DNA of 64,000 nt from Tritrichomonas musculus. Lineage: Eukaryota; Parabasalia; Tritrichomonadida; Tritrichomonadidae. The notes beneath the pieces are model-generated. The model was not told the DNA's origin. It saw nothing but the letters and a program-made list of their open reading frames with translations, and did not search any database. The stretch covers positions 1 to 64,000 of the forward strand of contig JAPFFF010000071.1 of assembly GCA_039105265.1 (NCBI GenBank), given 5' to 3'. The translations under genes and the position numbers were made by a program. Shown one piece after another: positions 1-10,410 of this stretch (position 1 is its first letter; every line of letters begins with the position of its first letter).

Positions 1-2199
1 TTCACACGCATAATCAATGCAACACATATTCGCTATACAAAGTCTCACACATTAGCAGACACGCCGGCCGATGCTGATATACAATCAGCATCGGCCGGCG
101 AGTGGCAAAGTAACTCAGGCAGAAAAATGTTTTAACACTCATTAGGCATAACATGCAAACAATATCAGACGCAACAGAAGAACAGAAACAAAAAATTTTT
201 ATCAGATGAACTTCGACCAGCAGGCACTTCCCCGCTCGACCAACCAACAACGCAATTCACACGCACAATCAATGCAGCACATATTCGCTATACAAAGTCT
301 CACACATTAGCAGACACGCCGGCCGATGCTGATTGTATATCAGCATCGGCCGGCGAGTGGCAAAGTAACTCAGGCAGAAAAATGTTTTAACACTCATTAG
401 GCATAACATGCAAACAATATCAGACGCAACAGAAGAACAGAAACAAAAAATTTTTATCAGATGAACTTCGACCAGCAGGCACTTCCCCGCTCGACCAACC
501 AACAACGCAATTCACACGCACAATCAATGCAGCACATATTCGCTATACAAAGTCTCACACATTAGCAGACACGCCGGCCGATGCTGATATACAATCAACA
601 TCGGCCGGCGAGTGGCAAAGTAACTCAGGCAGAAAAATGTTTTAACACTCATTAGGCATAACATGCAAACAATATCAGACGCAACAGAAGAACAGAAACA
701 AAAAATTTTTATCAGATGAACTTCGACCAGCAGGCACTTCCCCGCTCGACCAACCAACAACGCAATTCACACGCACAATCAATGCAGCACATATTCGCTA
801 TACAAAGTCTCACACATTAGCAGACACGCCGGCCGATGCTGATTGTATATCAGCATCGGCCGGCGAGTGGCAAAGTAACTCAGGCAGAAAAATGTTTTAA
901 CACTCATTAGGCATAACATGCAAACAATATCAGACGCAACAGAAGAACAGAAACAAAAAATTTTTATCAGATGAACTTCGACCAGCAGGCACTTCCCCGC
1001 TCGACCAACCAACAACGCAATTCACACGCACAATCAATGCAGCACATATTCGCTATACAAAGTCTCACACATTAGCAGACACGCCGGCCGATGCTGATAT
1101 ACAATCAACATCGGCCGGCGAGTGGCAAAGTAACTCAGGCAGAAAAATGTTTTAACACTCATTAGGCATAACATGCAAACAATATCAGACGCAACAGAAG
1201 AACAGAAACAAAAAATTTTTATCAGATGAACTTCGACCAGCAGGCACTTCCCCGCTCGACCAACCAACAACGCAATTCACACGCACAATCAATGCAGCAC
1301 ATATTCGCTATACAAAGTCTCACACATTAGCAGACACGCCGGCCGATGCTGATTGTATATCAGCATCGGCCGGCGAGTGGCAAAGTAACTCAGGCAGAAA
1401 AATGTTTTAACACTCATTAGGCATAACATGCAAACAATATCAGACGCAACAGAAGAACAGAAACAAAAAATTTTTATCAGATGAACTTCGACCAGCAGGC
1501 ACTTCCCCGCTCGACCAACCAACAACGCAATTCACACGCACAATCAATGCAGCACATATTCGCTATACAAAGTCTCACACATTAGCAGACACGCCGGCCG
1601 ATGCTGATATACAATCAACATCGGCCGGCGAGTGGCAAAGTAACTCAGGCAGAAAAATGTTTTAACACTCATTAGGCATAACATGCAAACAATATCAGAC
1701 GCAACAGAAGAACAGAAACAAAAAATTTTTATCAGATGAACTTCGACCAGCAGGCACTTCCCCGCTCGACCAACCAACAACGCAATTCACACGCACAATC
1801 AATGCAGCACATATTCGCTATACAAAGTCTCACACATTAGCAGACACGCCGGCCGATGCTGATATACAATCAACATCGGCCGGCGAGTGGCAAAGTAACT
1901 CAGGCAGAAAAATGTTTTAACACTCATTAGGCATAACATGCAAACAATATCAGACGCAACAGAAGAACAGAAACAAAAAATTTTTATCAGATGAACTTCG
2001 ACCAGCAGGCACTTCCCCGCTCGACCAACCAACAACGCAATTCACACGCACAATCAATGCAGCACATATTCGCTATACAAAGTCTCACACATTAGCAGAC
2101 ACGCCGGCCGATGCTGATTGTATATCAGCATCGGCCGGCGAGTGGCAAAGTAACTCAGGCAGAAAAATGTTTTAACACTCATTAGGCATAACATGCAAA
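1..2199. repeat. 255-bp tandem satellite, nine hairpin units
   Basis: Units repeat every 255 bp with almost no divergence. The array runs off the left edge and ends near 2199, where the sequence changes to ordinary AT-rich DNA. Each unit carries a GC-rich inverted repeat (arms CGCCGGCCGATGCTGAT, 5-nt loop). A 78-codon frame is open on the minus strand of every unit, but it starts with TTG and runs through the hairpin, so I do not regard it as a gene. The unit is far richer in GC than its surroundings. Homogeneity of the copies implies recent amplification or gene conversion. Confidence 0.97.
62..100. repeat. Hairpin of the 255-bp unit (first of nine)
   Basis: This is a 17-bp perfect inverted repeat with loop ATACA. 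The equivalent hairpins lie at 317-355, 572-610, 827-865, 1082-1120, 1337-1375, 1592-1630, 1847-1885 and 2102-2140. The loop is ATACA in units 1, 3, 5, 7 and 8 and its reverse complement TGTAT in units 2, 4, 6 and 9. Units 3, 5, 7 and 8 also share one G-to-A change in the right arm. Such a stem could extrude as a cruciform or be a transposase or recombinase site; that role is inference. Confidence 0.9.
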
Positions 2200-2303
2200 T
2201 TAAAAACACCATCAAAATTAGTAACTTAATAAGATATTTATAAATTTAATATGGCCAAATAACAATTCAATTATATTTTGAAAATACGAAAATTACTTTT
2301 TTT

Positions 2304-2309
2304 TTCAAA
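2304..2309 (+). promoter_or_regulatory. TTCAAA initiator-like element before the transposase
   Basis: TTCAAA lies about 12 nt before the ATG at 2318. Trichomonad class II promoters use an initiator around TCA close to the start codon; similar TTCA motifs precede several other genes in this window. Confidence 0.4.
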
Positions 2310-2317
2310 ATATCTCT

Positions 2318-4150
2318 ATGTCTGTTCAAGAAATGCTTGATCTTTTATCAGATAGATTGACAGAAGACGAATATGCTTATATTACGCAAATGAAAATTGT
2401 TAATCCCAAAATTTCATTTCGTGATTTAACACCCTCTCTTCACAAAAAATTTAATGACCACCTTTTCAAATATTCTGCCCCAGAGTTATCAGTCCTGTAC
2501 TATTCCTACATGGAAAATTATTATAAGCCTCTTACGGAAGTTTGCCAGTATCTATCCTCTGAAGATGGAAAGCAAACCATTGCAAATCTAGCGACTAACC
2601 CAGAAGCATTTCTTCATCATAATTGCTATCCTTTCTTTGAAAGCCGCAAAGGGAAAACCTGGTCAAACACAGAGGTCGAACTAATGAAGTACATTGCGGA
2701 GAGAGCTCAAGATTCTTCTTTTTTGAAGTATCTCCCTTTATGTATACCTGGTCGTACAGGAATGCAATGCTATGCCAAATATGCCGAGTTAGTGCTTGCT
2801 CAGGAAATAACTAATGACGTAAGGAAAATCAAGAAAAAGGAACGTACAATGCCACCACTTCGCAAATATTTTATTAAAGAACATGAGGAACTGCTGGCTA
2901 GTGAAATCTTGACAATGTTCAATGAACATAAGTTTATATCTAAGGAAATAGTTAGGCAAAGAGCCAAGAAAATGTACATGCTTCCCTGGGTACTTGCCGA
3001 AAGAGCTGCTTTTCAATTTTTTATCATGTCTGATACTCCTATATATAATGATAATGGTTCGTACACGAATGAATTCATTCGTGAGTCTCAAATTCTTTTA
3101 AGTCAGATTGTTCCAGATGAAAGAAGAAAGCCACTAATTGAGATGCAAGTCAAAATCATTGAAGAATATCGACTGCCAGATCCAATATTTTCAGATACGT
3201 GGGTTAGAACTTTCATGAAGAGAAATCATTTCTCCTTTAGGCTTGCTCATTATTCTCGGCGCGGAGCAATAAAGAAGACTTACATTGATGAGTTCATTCA
3301 GAAAGTAGCAGATGCGGTCCTTAAATATACAAGAAAATCGGTGTATAACATGGACGAGACATCGGTACGCATCAATAACGGCACACTGCGAACTATTGCA
3401 CCGGTAGGATTGGAAAAAGTTATATTTGAAGGAAGCAGGAGCGAAAAAGAGTGTTTCACGGCTATTGCAACAATAACATACAATGAAAAGCTCCCTCTAA
3501 TCCTACTGGCTAAAGGAAAAACAGATGCCTGTTGTTCAAAATTTAGAGCAGCAAAACGAGCTGAAGCATGGCCGTCTAAAAACGGATGGGTTGATGAACA
3601 AATCATGATCCAGTACTTAAACTGGCTGCATGCTGAATGTGCTGGTAGGAAACCATGTGCCCTTGTTCTTGATTGCTACAAAGCCCACCGAACAGATGCT
3701 GTTAAAGAAGAAGCAAAAGCTCTAGGAATTGAATTGATCTATGTTCCAGCATGCGGCACAAGCATTTATCAACCATTGGATAGGCGAATATTTGGGATTC
3801 TCAAAGCACACTTAAGATCATTGGCAGGTTCCCGAATATTCTATGGCACACAAAGATACGAGACAATCACAAACCATCTACTCATTGCTTGGGCAAGAAT
3901 ATCAGCAAATGCACGTAGAGCAGGATGGAACATTCCAGGATTAACTGAAGAGCTTGTGAACCGAGGTTATGATTTTAAACAAGATGATAATGGCACAAAT
4001 GAACCCAATTATGAAGCTGATGATATCGAAGAAGAAGACGACATTGACGAGGAAGAAAAAGATGCACTTAACGAAAATCTTGAAGAAGAAGACTTTAATG
4101 AAGAAGAGGATTTTGATGAAAATGAAATTTATGAAGATCAATACTATTAA
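2318..4150 (+). CDS. Myb/SANT plus DDE (pogo-like) transposase
   Basis: This is an intact 610-residue frame starting at ATG. Residues about 112-160 look like a Myb/SANT DNA-binding domain: an early Trp (KTWSNTEVELM), then PGRTGMQCYAKY, the shape of the third helix. The catalytic core follows the DDE_1/pogo pattern: NMDETSV with Asp346, LVLDCYKAH with Asp452 and QPLDRRIFGILK with Asp488, leaving 35 residues between the last two acids. The C-terminal 50 residues are almost all Asp and Glu. It would cut and paste its own element by a two-metal reaction in the nucleus. All three catalytic acids are present and the frame is unbroken, so it may be active. It lies between inverted copies of the 255-bp unit, which is the obvious substrate candidate. 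The family assignment is firm; the exact clade is not. Confidence 0.88.
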   Translation: MSVQEMLDLLSDRLTEDEYAYITQMKIVNPKISFRDLTPSLHKKFNDHLFKYSAPELSVLYYSYMENYYKPLTEVCQYLSSEDGKQTIANLATNPEAFLHHNCYPFFESRKGKTWSNTEVELMKYIAERAQDSSFLKYLPLCIPGRTGMQCYAKYAELVLAQEITNDVRKIKKKERTMPPLRKYFIKEHEELLASEILTMFNEHKFISKEIVRQRAKKMYMLPWVLAERAAFQFFIMSDTPIYNDNGSYTNEFIRESQILLSQIVPDERRKPLIEMQVKIIEEYRLPDPIFSDTWVRTFMKRNHFSFRLAHYSRRGAIKKTYIDEFIQKVADAVLKYTRKSVYNMDETSVRINNGTLRTIAPVGLEKVIFEGSRSEKECFTAIATITYNEKLPLILLAKGKTDACCSKFRAAKRAEAWPSKNGWVDEQIMIQYLNWLHAECAGRKPCALVLDCYKAHRTDAVKEEAKALGIELIYVPACGTSIYQPLDRRIFGILKAHLRSLAGSRIFYGTQRYETITNHLLIAWARISANARRAGWNIPGLTEELVNRGYDFKQDDNGTNEPNYEADDIEEEDDIDEEEKDALNENLEEEDFNEEEDFDENEIYEDQYY

Positions 4151-4413
4151 AGAAATAAGCTTTATGACACAGAATTAATAAATCTCAGTAAAAACATTTT
4201 GATTTTTTTTTTTTTTTTTTTCAATAGTTTACAATTTCCTTTATTTTAAAATGCAAAGATTATAGAAGAAATCAAACATTAATAATAAAGCGCATCCAAA
4301 AATGAGCTTAGAACAGCAAAATATGGAGATAAAGTTTTTTTTTAGATTTAAAGAGTAAAGAAAAGTTAAAATTTAATATGAATCTTTATTTTTAAGTAAA
4401 AAATATTTGTTTT
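4151..4413. other. Transposase 3' flank, AT-rich
   Basis: This stretch contains a T-run of about 20 nt near 4203-4222 and A-rich sequence, with no reading frame of note. It links the transposase to the inverted copy of the 255-bp unit. Confidence 0.5.
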
Positions 4414-4625
4414 GTATGTTATGAGTAATGAGTGATAAAACATTTTTCTGGCTGAGTTACTTTGTCAATCGCCGGTCGATGCTGATATACAATCAACATC
4501 GGCCGGCGAGTCTGCGAACGAGTGAGACTTTGTATAGTGAATCTGTGTTGTATTGATTATATGTGTGATTTGCGTGGTTCGTTGGTCGAGCGGGGAAGTG
4601 CCTGTCGATTGACGTTCATCTGATT
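4414..4625. repeat. Inverted, diverged copy of the 255-bp unit
   Basis: The sequence reads as the reverse complement of the left array, with scattered substitutions. The hairpin is at about 4470-4508, with one arm mutated (GCCGGTCGATG). The copy continues through the conserved block GGTCGAGCGGGGAAGTGCCTG and ends at GTTCATCTGATT, where the 125-bp array begins. Confidence 0.85.
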
Positions 4626-7193
4626 ATTTAAAATCAAAATAGAACTGTTTATATAACATAATTTCAAGATATTCTTCTGTGTTCGTTTCTGTATTCGTTT
4701 CCGTGTTCATGTATTCCGTTCCGTACGTTTGTCTTTCGAATCCTGCATCTTCAAATATAAGTAAAGTATAACCATCTGTAAAATAAATTCTTTAAGGTCT
4801 TCCGTGTTCCCGTCTGTATTCGTTTCCGTGTTCATGTATTCCGTTCCGTACGTTTGTCTTTCGAATCCTGCATCTTCAAATATAAGTAAAGTATAACCAT
4901 CTGTAAAATAAATTCTTTAAGGTCTTCCGTGTTCCCGTCTGTATTCGTTTCCGTGTTCATGTATTCCGTTCCGTACGTTTGTCTTTCGAATCCTGCATCT
5001 TCAAATATAAGTAAAGTATAACCATCTGTAAAATAAATTCTTTAAGGTCTTCCGTGTTCCCGTCTGTATTCGTTTCCGTGTTCATGTATTCCGTTCCGTA
5101 CGTTTGTCTTTCGAATCCTGCATCTTCAAATATAAGTAAAGTATAACCATCTGTAAAATAAATTCTTTAAGGTCTTCCGTGTTCCCGTCTGTATTCGTTT
5201 CCGTGCTCATGTATTCCGTTCTGTACGTTTGTCTTTCGAATCCTGCATCTTCAAATATAAGTAAAGTATAACCATCTGTAAAATAAATTCTTTAAGGTCT
5301 TCCGTGTTCCCGTCTGTATTCGTTTCCGTGTTCATGTATTCCTTTCTTTAATTCTGATTACTGAATAATATTTAAAATCAAAATAGAACTGTTTATATAA
5401 CATAATTTCGAGATATTCTTCTGTGTTCCCGTTTCTGTATTCGTTTCCGTGTTCATGTATTCCGTTCCGTACGTTTGTCTTTCGAATCCTGCATCTTCAA
5501 ATATAAGTAAAGTATAACCATCTGTAAAATAAATTCTTTAAGGTCTTCCGTGTTCCCGTCTGTATTCGTTTCCGTGTTCATGTATTCCGTTCTGTACGTT
5601 TGTCTTTCGAATCCTGCATCTTCAAATATAAGTAAAGTATAACCATCTGTAAAATAAATTCTTTAAGGTCTTCCGTGTTCCCGTCTGTATTCGTTTCCGT
5701 GTTCATGTATTCCGTTCCGTACGTTTGTCTTTCGAATCCTGCATCTTCAAATATAAGTAAAGTATAACCATCTGTAAAATAAATTCTTTAAGGTCTTCCG
5801 TGTTCCCGTCTGTATTCGTTTCCGTGTTCATGTATTCCGTTCCGTACGTTTGTCTTTCGAATCCTGCATCTTCAAATATAAGTAAAGTATAACCATCTGT
5901 AAAATAAATTCTTTAAGGTCTTCCGTGTTCCCGTCTGTATTCGTTTCCGTGTTCATGTATTCCTTTCTTTAATTCTGATTACTGAATAATATTTAAAATC
6001 AAAATAGAACTGTTTATATAACATAATTTCGAGATATTCTTCTGTGTTCGTTTCTGTATTCGTTTCCGTGTTCATGTATTCCGTTCTGTACGTTTGTCTT
6101 TCGAATCCTGCATCTTCAAATATAAGTAAAGTATAACCATCTGTAAAATAAATTCTTTAAGGTCTTCCGTGTTCCCGTCTGTATTCGTTTCCGTGTTCAT
6201 GTATTCCGTTCTGTACGTTTGTCTTTCGAATCCTGCATCTTCAAATATAAGTAAAGTATAACCATCTGTAAAATAAATTCTTTAAGGTCTTCCGTGTTCC
6301 CGTCTGTATTCGTTTCCGTGTTCATGTATTCCGTTCTGTACGTTTGTCTTTCGAATCCTGCATCTTCAAATATAAGTAAAGTATAACCATCTGTAAAATA
6401 AATTCTTTAAGGTCTTCCGTGTTCCCGTCTGTATTCGTTTCCGTGTTCATGTATTCCGTTCTGTACGTTTGTCTTTCGAATCCTGCATCTTCAAATATAA
6501 GTAAAGTATAACCATCTGTAAAATAAATTCTTTAAGGTCTTCCGTGTTCCCGTCTGTATTCGTTTCCGTGTTCATGTATTCCGTTCCGTACGTTTGTCTT
6601 TCGAATCCTGCATCTTCAAATATAAGTAAAGTATAACCATCTGTAAAATAAATTCTTTAAGGTCTTCCGTGTTCCCGTCTGTATTCGTTTCCGTGCTCAT
6701 GTATTCCGTTCTGTACGTTTGTCTTTCGAATCCTGCATCTTCAAATATAAGTAAAGTATAACCATCTGTAAAATAAATTCTTTAAGGTCTTCCGTGTTCC
6801 CGTCTGTATTCGTTTCCGTGTTCATGTATTCCGTTCCGTACGTTTGTCTTTCGAATCCTGCATCTTCAAATATAAGTAAAGTATAACCATCTGTAAAATA
6901 AATTCTTTAAGGTCTTCCGTGTTCCCGTCTGTATTCGTTTCCGTGTTCATGTATTCCGTTCCGTACGTTTGTCTTTCGAATCCTGCATCTTCAAATATAA
7001 GTAAAGTATAACCATCTGTAAAATAAATTCTTTAAGGTCTTCCGTGTTCCCGTCTGTATTCGTTTCCGTGCTCATGTATTCCGTTCTGTACGTTTGTCTT
7101 TCGAATCCTGCATCTTCAAATATAAGTAAAGTATAACCATCTGTAAAATAAATTCTTTAAGGTCTTCCGTGTTCCCGTCTGTATTCGTTTCCA
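4626..7193. repeat. 125-bp satellite, 18 copies in three blocks
   Basis: The unit period is 125 bp, counted from the shared TCCTGCATCTTCAAATATAAG block. There are 5, then 4, then 9 copies. Each block opens with the same header (TTTAAAATCAAAATAGAACTG...) at about 4626, 5370 and 5992, and the first two close with an identical tail (TCCTTTCTTTAATTCTGATT). Inside each unit, short TGTTCCCG/TGTATTCG-type words recur every 9-10 bp. A C/T variant (CCGTACG versus CTGTACG) is shuffled among copies. No plausible gene lies in it. Confidence 0.95.
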
Positions 7194-7380
7194 TGCTTGC
7201 AAAAAATCTTCTTCAAATACATATCTTAAATTAAAAAAAAAAGAAAAGAAAAATATATAAAATATAGTATCAAAACTAGTAAAATAAAAAATATATTACA
7301 AAAAATAAATAAAAAGTCTTAAAAAAAAAAAAAAAAAATACAAAAAGATAAGATAAGATAAAAATGAAAAAAAAAAAGTA
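7194..7380. repeat. A-rich segment, duplicated at 7926-8105
   Basis: The A-rich run following the 125-bp array recurs, diverged, after the lone 125-bp unit: both copies read TTGCAAA...CTTCAAATA...ATCTTAAAT... and end with an AGTCTTAAAAAA stretch and AAGATAAGATAAAAATGAAAAAA. The segments 7194-7722 and 7722-8105 are thus parts of the same composite unit repeated. Confidence 0.7.
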
Positions 7381-7721
7381 TACATGTATTGCTTGTTCAT
7401 GCGAAAGTGTGCTGTATTGCTTGTACGTGCGATTTGCTTGCTTCTTTGGTCGAAGTTCATCTGATAAAAATTTTTTGTTTCTGTTCTTCTGTTGCGTCTG
7501 ATATTGTTTGCATGTTATGCCTAATGAGTGTTAAAACATTTTTCTGCCTGAGTTACTTTGCCACTCGCCGGCCGATGCTGATATACAATCAGCATCGGCC
7601 GGCGTGTCTGCTAATGTGTGAGACTTTGTATAGCGAATATGTGTTGCATTGATTGTGCGTGTGATTTGCGTTGTTGGTTGGTCGAGCGGGGAAGTGCCTG
7701 CCGATCGACGTTCATCTGATT
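7381..7721. repeat. Further inverted 255-bp unit with partial extra copy
   Basis: It has the same orientation as 4414-4625 but is much closer to the left array. The hairpin at about 7567-7605 is perfect with loop ATACA. The left part (7381-7465) repeats the outer end of the unit with a deletion, so the segment is about one and a third units long. It joins directly to the header of the 125-bp satellite. Confidence 0.85.
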
Positions 7722-7925
7722 ATTTAAAATCAAAATAGAACTGTTTATATAATAAAATCGAGATATTCTTCTGTGTTCGTTTCTGTATTCGTTTCCGTGT
7801 TCATGTATTCCGTTCTGTACGTTTGTCTTTCGAATCCTGCATCTTCAAATATAAGTAAAGTATAACCATCTGTAAAATAAATTCTTTAAGGTCTTCCGTG
7901 TTCCCGTCTGTATTCATTAACGTGC
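7722..7925. repeat. Single 125-bp satellite unit with its header
   Basis: The sequence carries the block header, then one 125-bp unit (TCCTGCATC block near 7836), then a truncated second start that decays into the A-rich segment. This is the simplest version of the larger array at 4626-7193. Confidence 0.85.
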
Positions 7926-8189
7926 TTGCAAATAAATTTCTTCAAATAAATATCTTAAATTTAAAAAAAAAAAAAAAGAAAAAAGAAAAACATAAATAAT
8001 ATATTATTAAAACTAATAAAATAAAAGATACGTTCCAAAAAAGAAATAAATAGTCTTAAAAAAGAATACAAAGAGATAAGATAAGATAAAAATGAAAAAA
8101 GTATAAATGTTAAATAATTTGAGTGCTAATGTTATGAATTGAATGAGAATAATTTGATTAACAATATTAAGGTAGAATTTTGATAATTA

Positions 8190-8490
8190 GTATTGATATA
8201 AAGTTGATGAATAGGTTGCAAAGCGAAATGTTCTATAGAAAATATGTGTTACGTTAATTGTACATGCGAATGATATGCCTCGTTGGTCAAGCGGGGAAAT
8301 GTTTGAAAATTAAAATTCAATTGAGTAAAAAAATTCGTTTGTGCTTAAACTAATGCTTTTATTTTTGTTTGTTTGAGATGTATGATGAGCGATTTAGTAC
8401 TTTTGCTGGTGGAGTGACTTTCCTCTCACCAGATGATGTTGAATAATTCAGCATTTCCTGGTGAGGCAGCTGTAAAACGAAAAGTGGATA
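8190..8490. repeat. Old, strongly diverged copy of the 255-bp unit
   Basis: The order of blocks matches the inverted 255-bp unit: TATAGAAAATATGTGTTACG, GGTCAAGCGGGGAAATG, ATTCAATTGAG, then GAGTGACTTTCCTCTCACC followed by a hairpin. The hairpin (about 8432-8473) keeps its shape while its sequence has changed: CACCAGATGATGTTGAA against TTCAGCATTTCCTGGTG. Preservation of the stem shape in a diverged copy suggests the fold matters. Confidence 0.6.
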
Positions 8491-8793
8491 AAAAAATAAG
8501 TAATAGTAAAGTTATTGCTATTAAAGGTAGATCAGCGATCTTTTTCCCAAATGTAATAATAGTCACAATAAAGATATGAAAAAAGAGCACTTTTTTAAAT
8601 TGACTACATTTAGAAAAAGTTGGTATGCCAGTGTACGTTTATTTTTTACTAATCCCCGCAATTCTAAAAAAGGAAAATTTGACAGGGCAATTGAAAAATA
8701 AGTAATTTTCTAATATCAGAGATTTTTTGGGGAAAACGGTCGCTTTATAAAATTTTTTTATTTGATTTATTATCTGATCAAATAGTAAAAATA
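8491..8793. other. AT-rich spacer
   Basis: No gene is seen. A 65-codon frame on the minus strand (8639-8836) crosses into the neighbouring transposon end and has no recognisable motif. Confidence 0.5.
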
Positions 8794-8982
8794 TAGGGTG
8801 GCCATTAAATTCGTGAATTTGATATAACGCATTCAATTTTCAAGATAATATCAATTAAATCAAATAAATATTTAAGCAATCATGTTATTCATCGATTGAT
8901 ATTTATTAAACATTACCAAATTAATTTTATAAAAATATTCATTGAGATTAAAATGATGGGTACCAAATTTTTTAATAATTTA

Positions 8983-10197
8983 AGGGACCACTATCAAATT
9001 CTGTGTTAAAAATTCTATGAGTTATCACAAAATTAATTGACTTAAAAAAAATTATTTCTTGAGTATTTTTGCAATATTTTGGTATATATAAATTATATAT
9101 CATTTATTTCTATTCTTCTTTTAAGCCTATTCCCTTTTTTCAATAAAAATTTAAAAGTTGAAAGGATGTAAAAATTTTACAAAAATGATCGGAATGGTGA
9201 AATTTTAAAGTTTTAAACTTTTTCCGAAATAATAACCATTGAATTTTATTTTCTATGAGTTTTTTCAATATTGAAATGTTTACAAAAAAATAGAGGGTGG
9301 TCAACCAATTGAATACTCATAAAATCTTATAAAATTTTAACACATTATTCATTTATCTATGTCTATATTGAATAAGATCACGAATTTTTTAAATAATTAA
9401 AAATAACATTTAATTAATAAAAACAAAATTAATAAATATTTATATTTTAAAAGATTCGAAATATTTGCTGATTTTTAAAAAATGCATATTTTAAATTTTT
9501 TTATTGATCGATAAGTCATTTGTAATGTCCTAATGATAAATATCCATAATAAATTGTTTGATTTTTTTCAAGTTTTTATTTATGATTGGTCCAAATCATT
9601 ATTTATCATGTAAATTGTTTGCAAAATCTTGAGAAATTGGCAGATAGATTTCAAAAGCTATACCTATCATTTATAATATAAATAAGGATAAATATATATT
9701 ATTATTTATTTTTTAATTTACAACTACCAATTTTGTTATATTTATAATTTAAAATGTATCAATAGTAAATTTTTTATTTCTCAATTAAACTGAAAACACA
9801 ACTTTTTAAATTAAAAATAAAATCTAATTTGAATAATAAAAATTTGAGATTTATAATTATAGATAAAATAAAACTATATCTTATTCTATTATATATATAG
9901 AAATAAAACCTAATAATAACCTATAATGTAATCATTGTAAGATAATAACATAAATTTCCATACAGATAAAATGATTTTAATTTTGAATGCATATTAAAAT
10001 TTTGGTTATTCAATTAGAAAAAAATACAAATATATTATTGTTATTATAGTAAATTATTAAATTTTTAGTTGCAAACATACTTAATTATGATAACAAAATA
10101 TTATATTAAAACAAAATTATTTTATGCTTAATAATTATGGAGTTTTATCTATAAAGAAAGGATGCCCACCCTCTAAAAAAATATGATAGTGGTCCCT
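8983..10197. mobile_element. Non-coding TA element (MITE-like), middle nest
   Basis: The ends are AGGGACCACTATCAAATT at 8983 and its near reverse complement finishing at 10197, each flanked by TA (8981-8982, 10198-10199). Without the inner insertion it is about 330 bp. It has no coding capacity. The TA duplication and short inverted repeats indicate mobilisation by a Tc1/mariner-type transposase. Confidence 0.82.
9293..10173. mobile_element. Non-coding TA element, innermost nest
   Basis: The ends are GAGGGTGG at 9293 and CCACCCTC at 10173, flanked by TA at 9291-9292 and 10174-10175. The inverted repeats are short (about 8-10 bp before divergence). The 880 bp inside are very AT-rich with no frame worth calling. 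Confidence 0.7.
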
Positions 10198-10410
10198 TAA
10201 TATAACTGCTTGAATAATTATATTAAAAAGAATTAAATATTATGGATTTATTATATTTATATTGTAATCTTAAATAAACTTTATATATTAGAATTTACTT
10301 TATTTTATACGAATTTATTTAATATTTAAATTTTTGCCAATTTTGGTGATGTGAAAAAAATCAATAATAAAATAATAATAAAATTAAATAATAAGGATAA
10401 AAAATATTTA

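Larger units (their letters stand above)
1..4625 (+). mobile_element. Pogo-like transposon flanked by inverted 255-bp repeats
   Basis: The transposase at 2318-4150 sits between the 255-bp array on the left and one diverged copy of the same unit in inverted orientation at 4414-4625. The inner ends match: the left array stops at ...ATAACATGCAAAT and the right copy begins with its reverse complement form. The 255-bp unit therefore behaves like a long terminal inverted repeat that has been amplified into a satellite on one side. The true outer ends and target duplication cannot be placed because the array leaves the window. Confidence 0.6.

Noticed and set aside
14-2035. Eight 78-codon frames, one per 255-bp unit, minus strand
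   Set aside because: They need a TTG start, cross the hairpin and simply follow the repeat period; no sign of coding selection.
1-7193. CRISPR-like array
   Set aside because: Units of 255 and 125 bp with no variable spacers in a eukaryotic genome; these are satellites.
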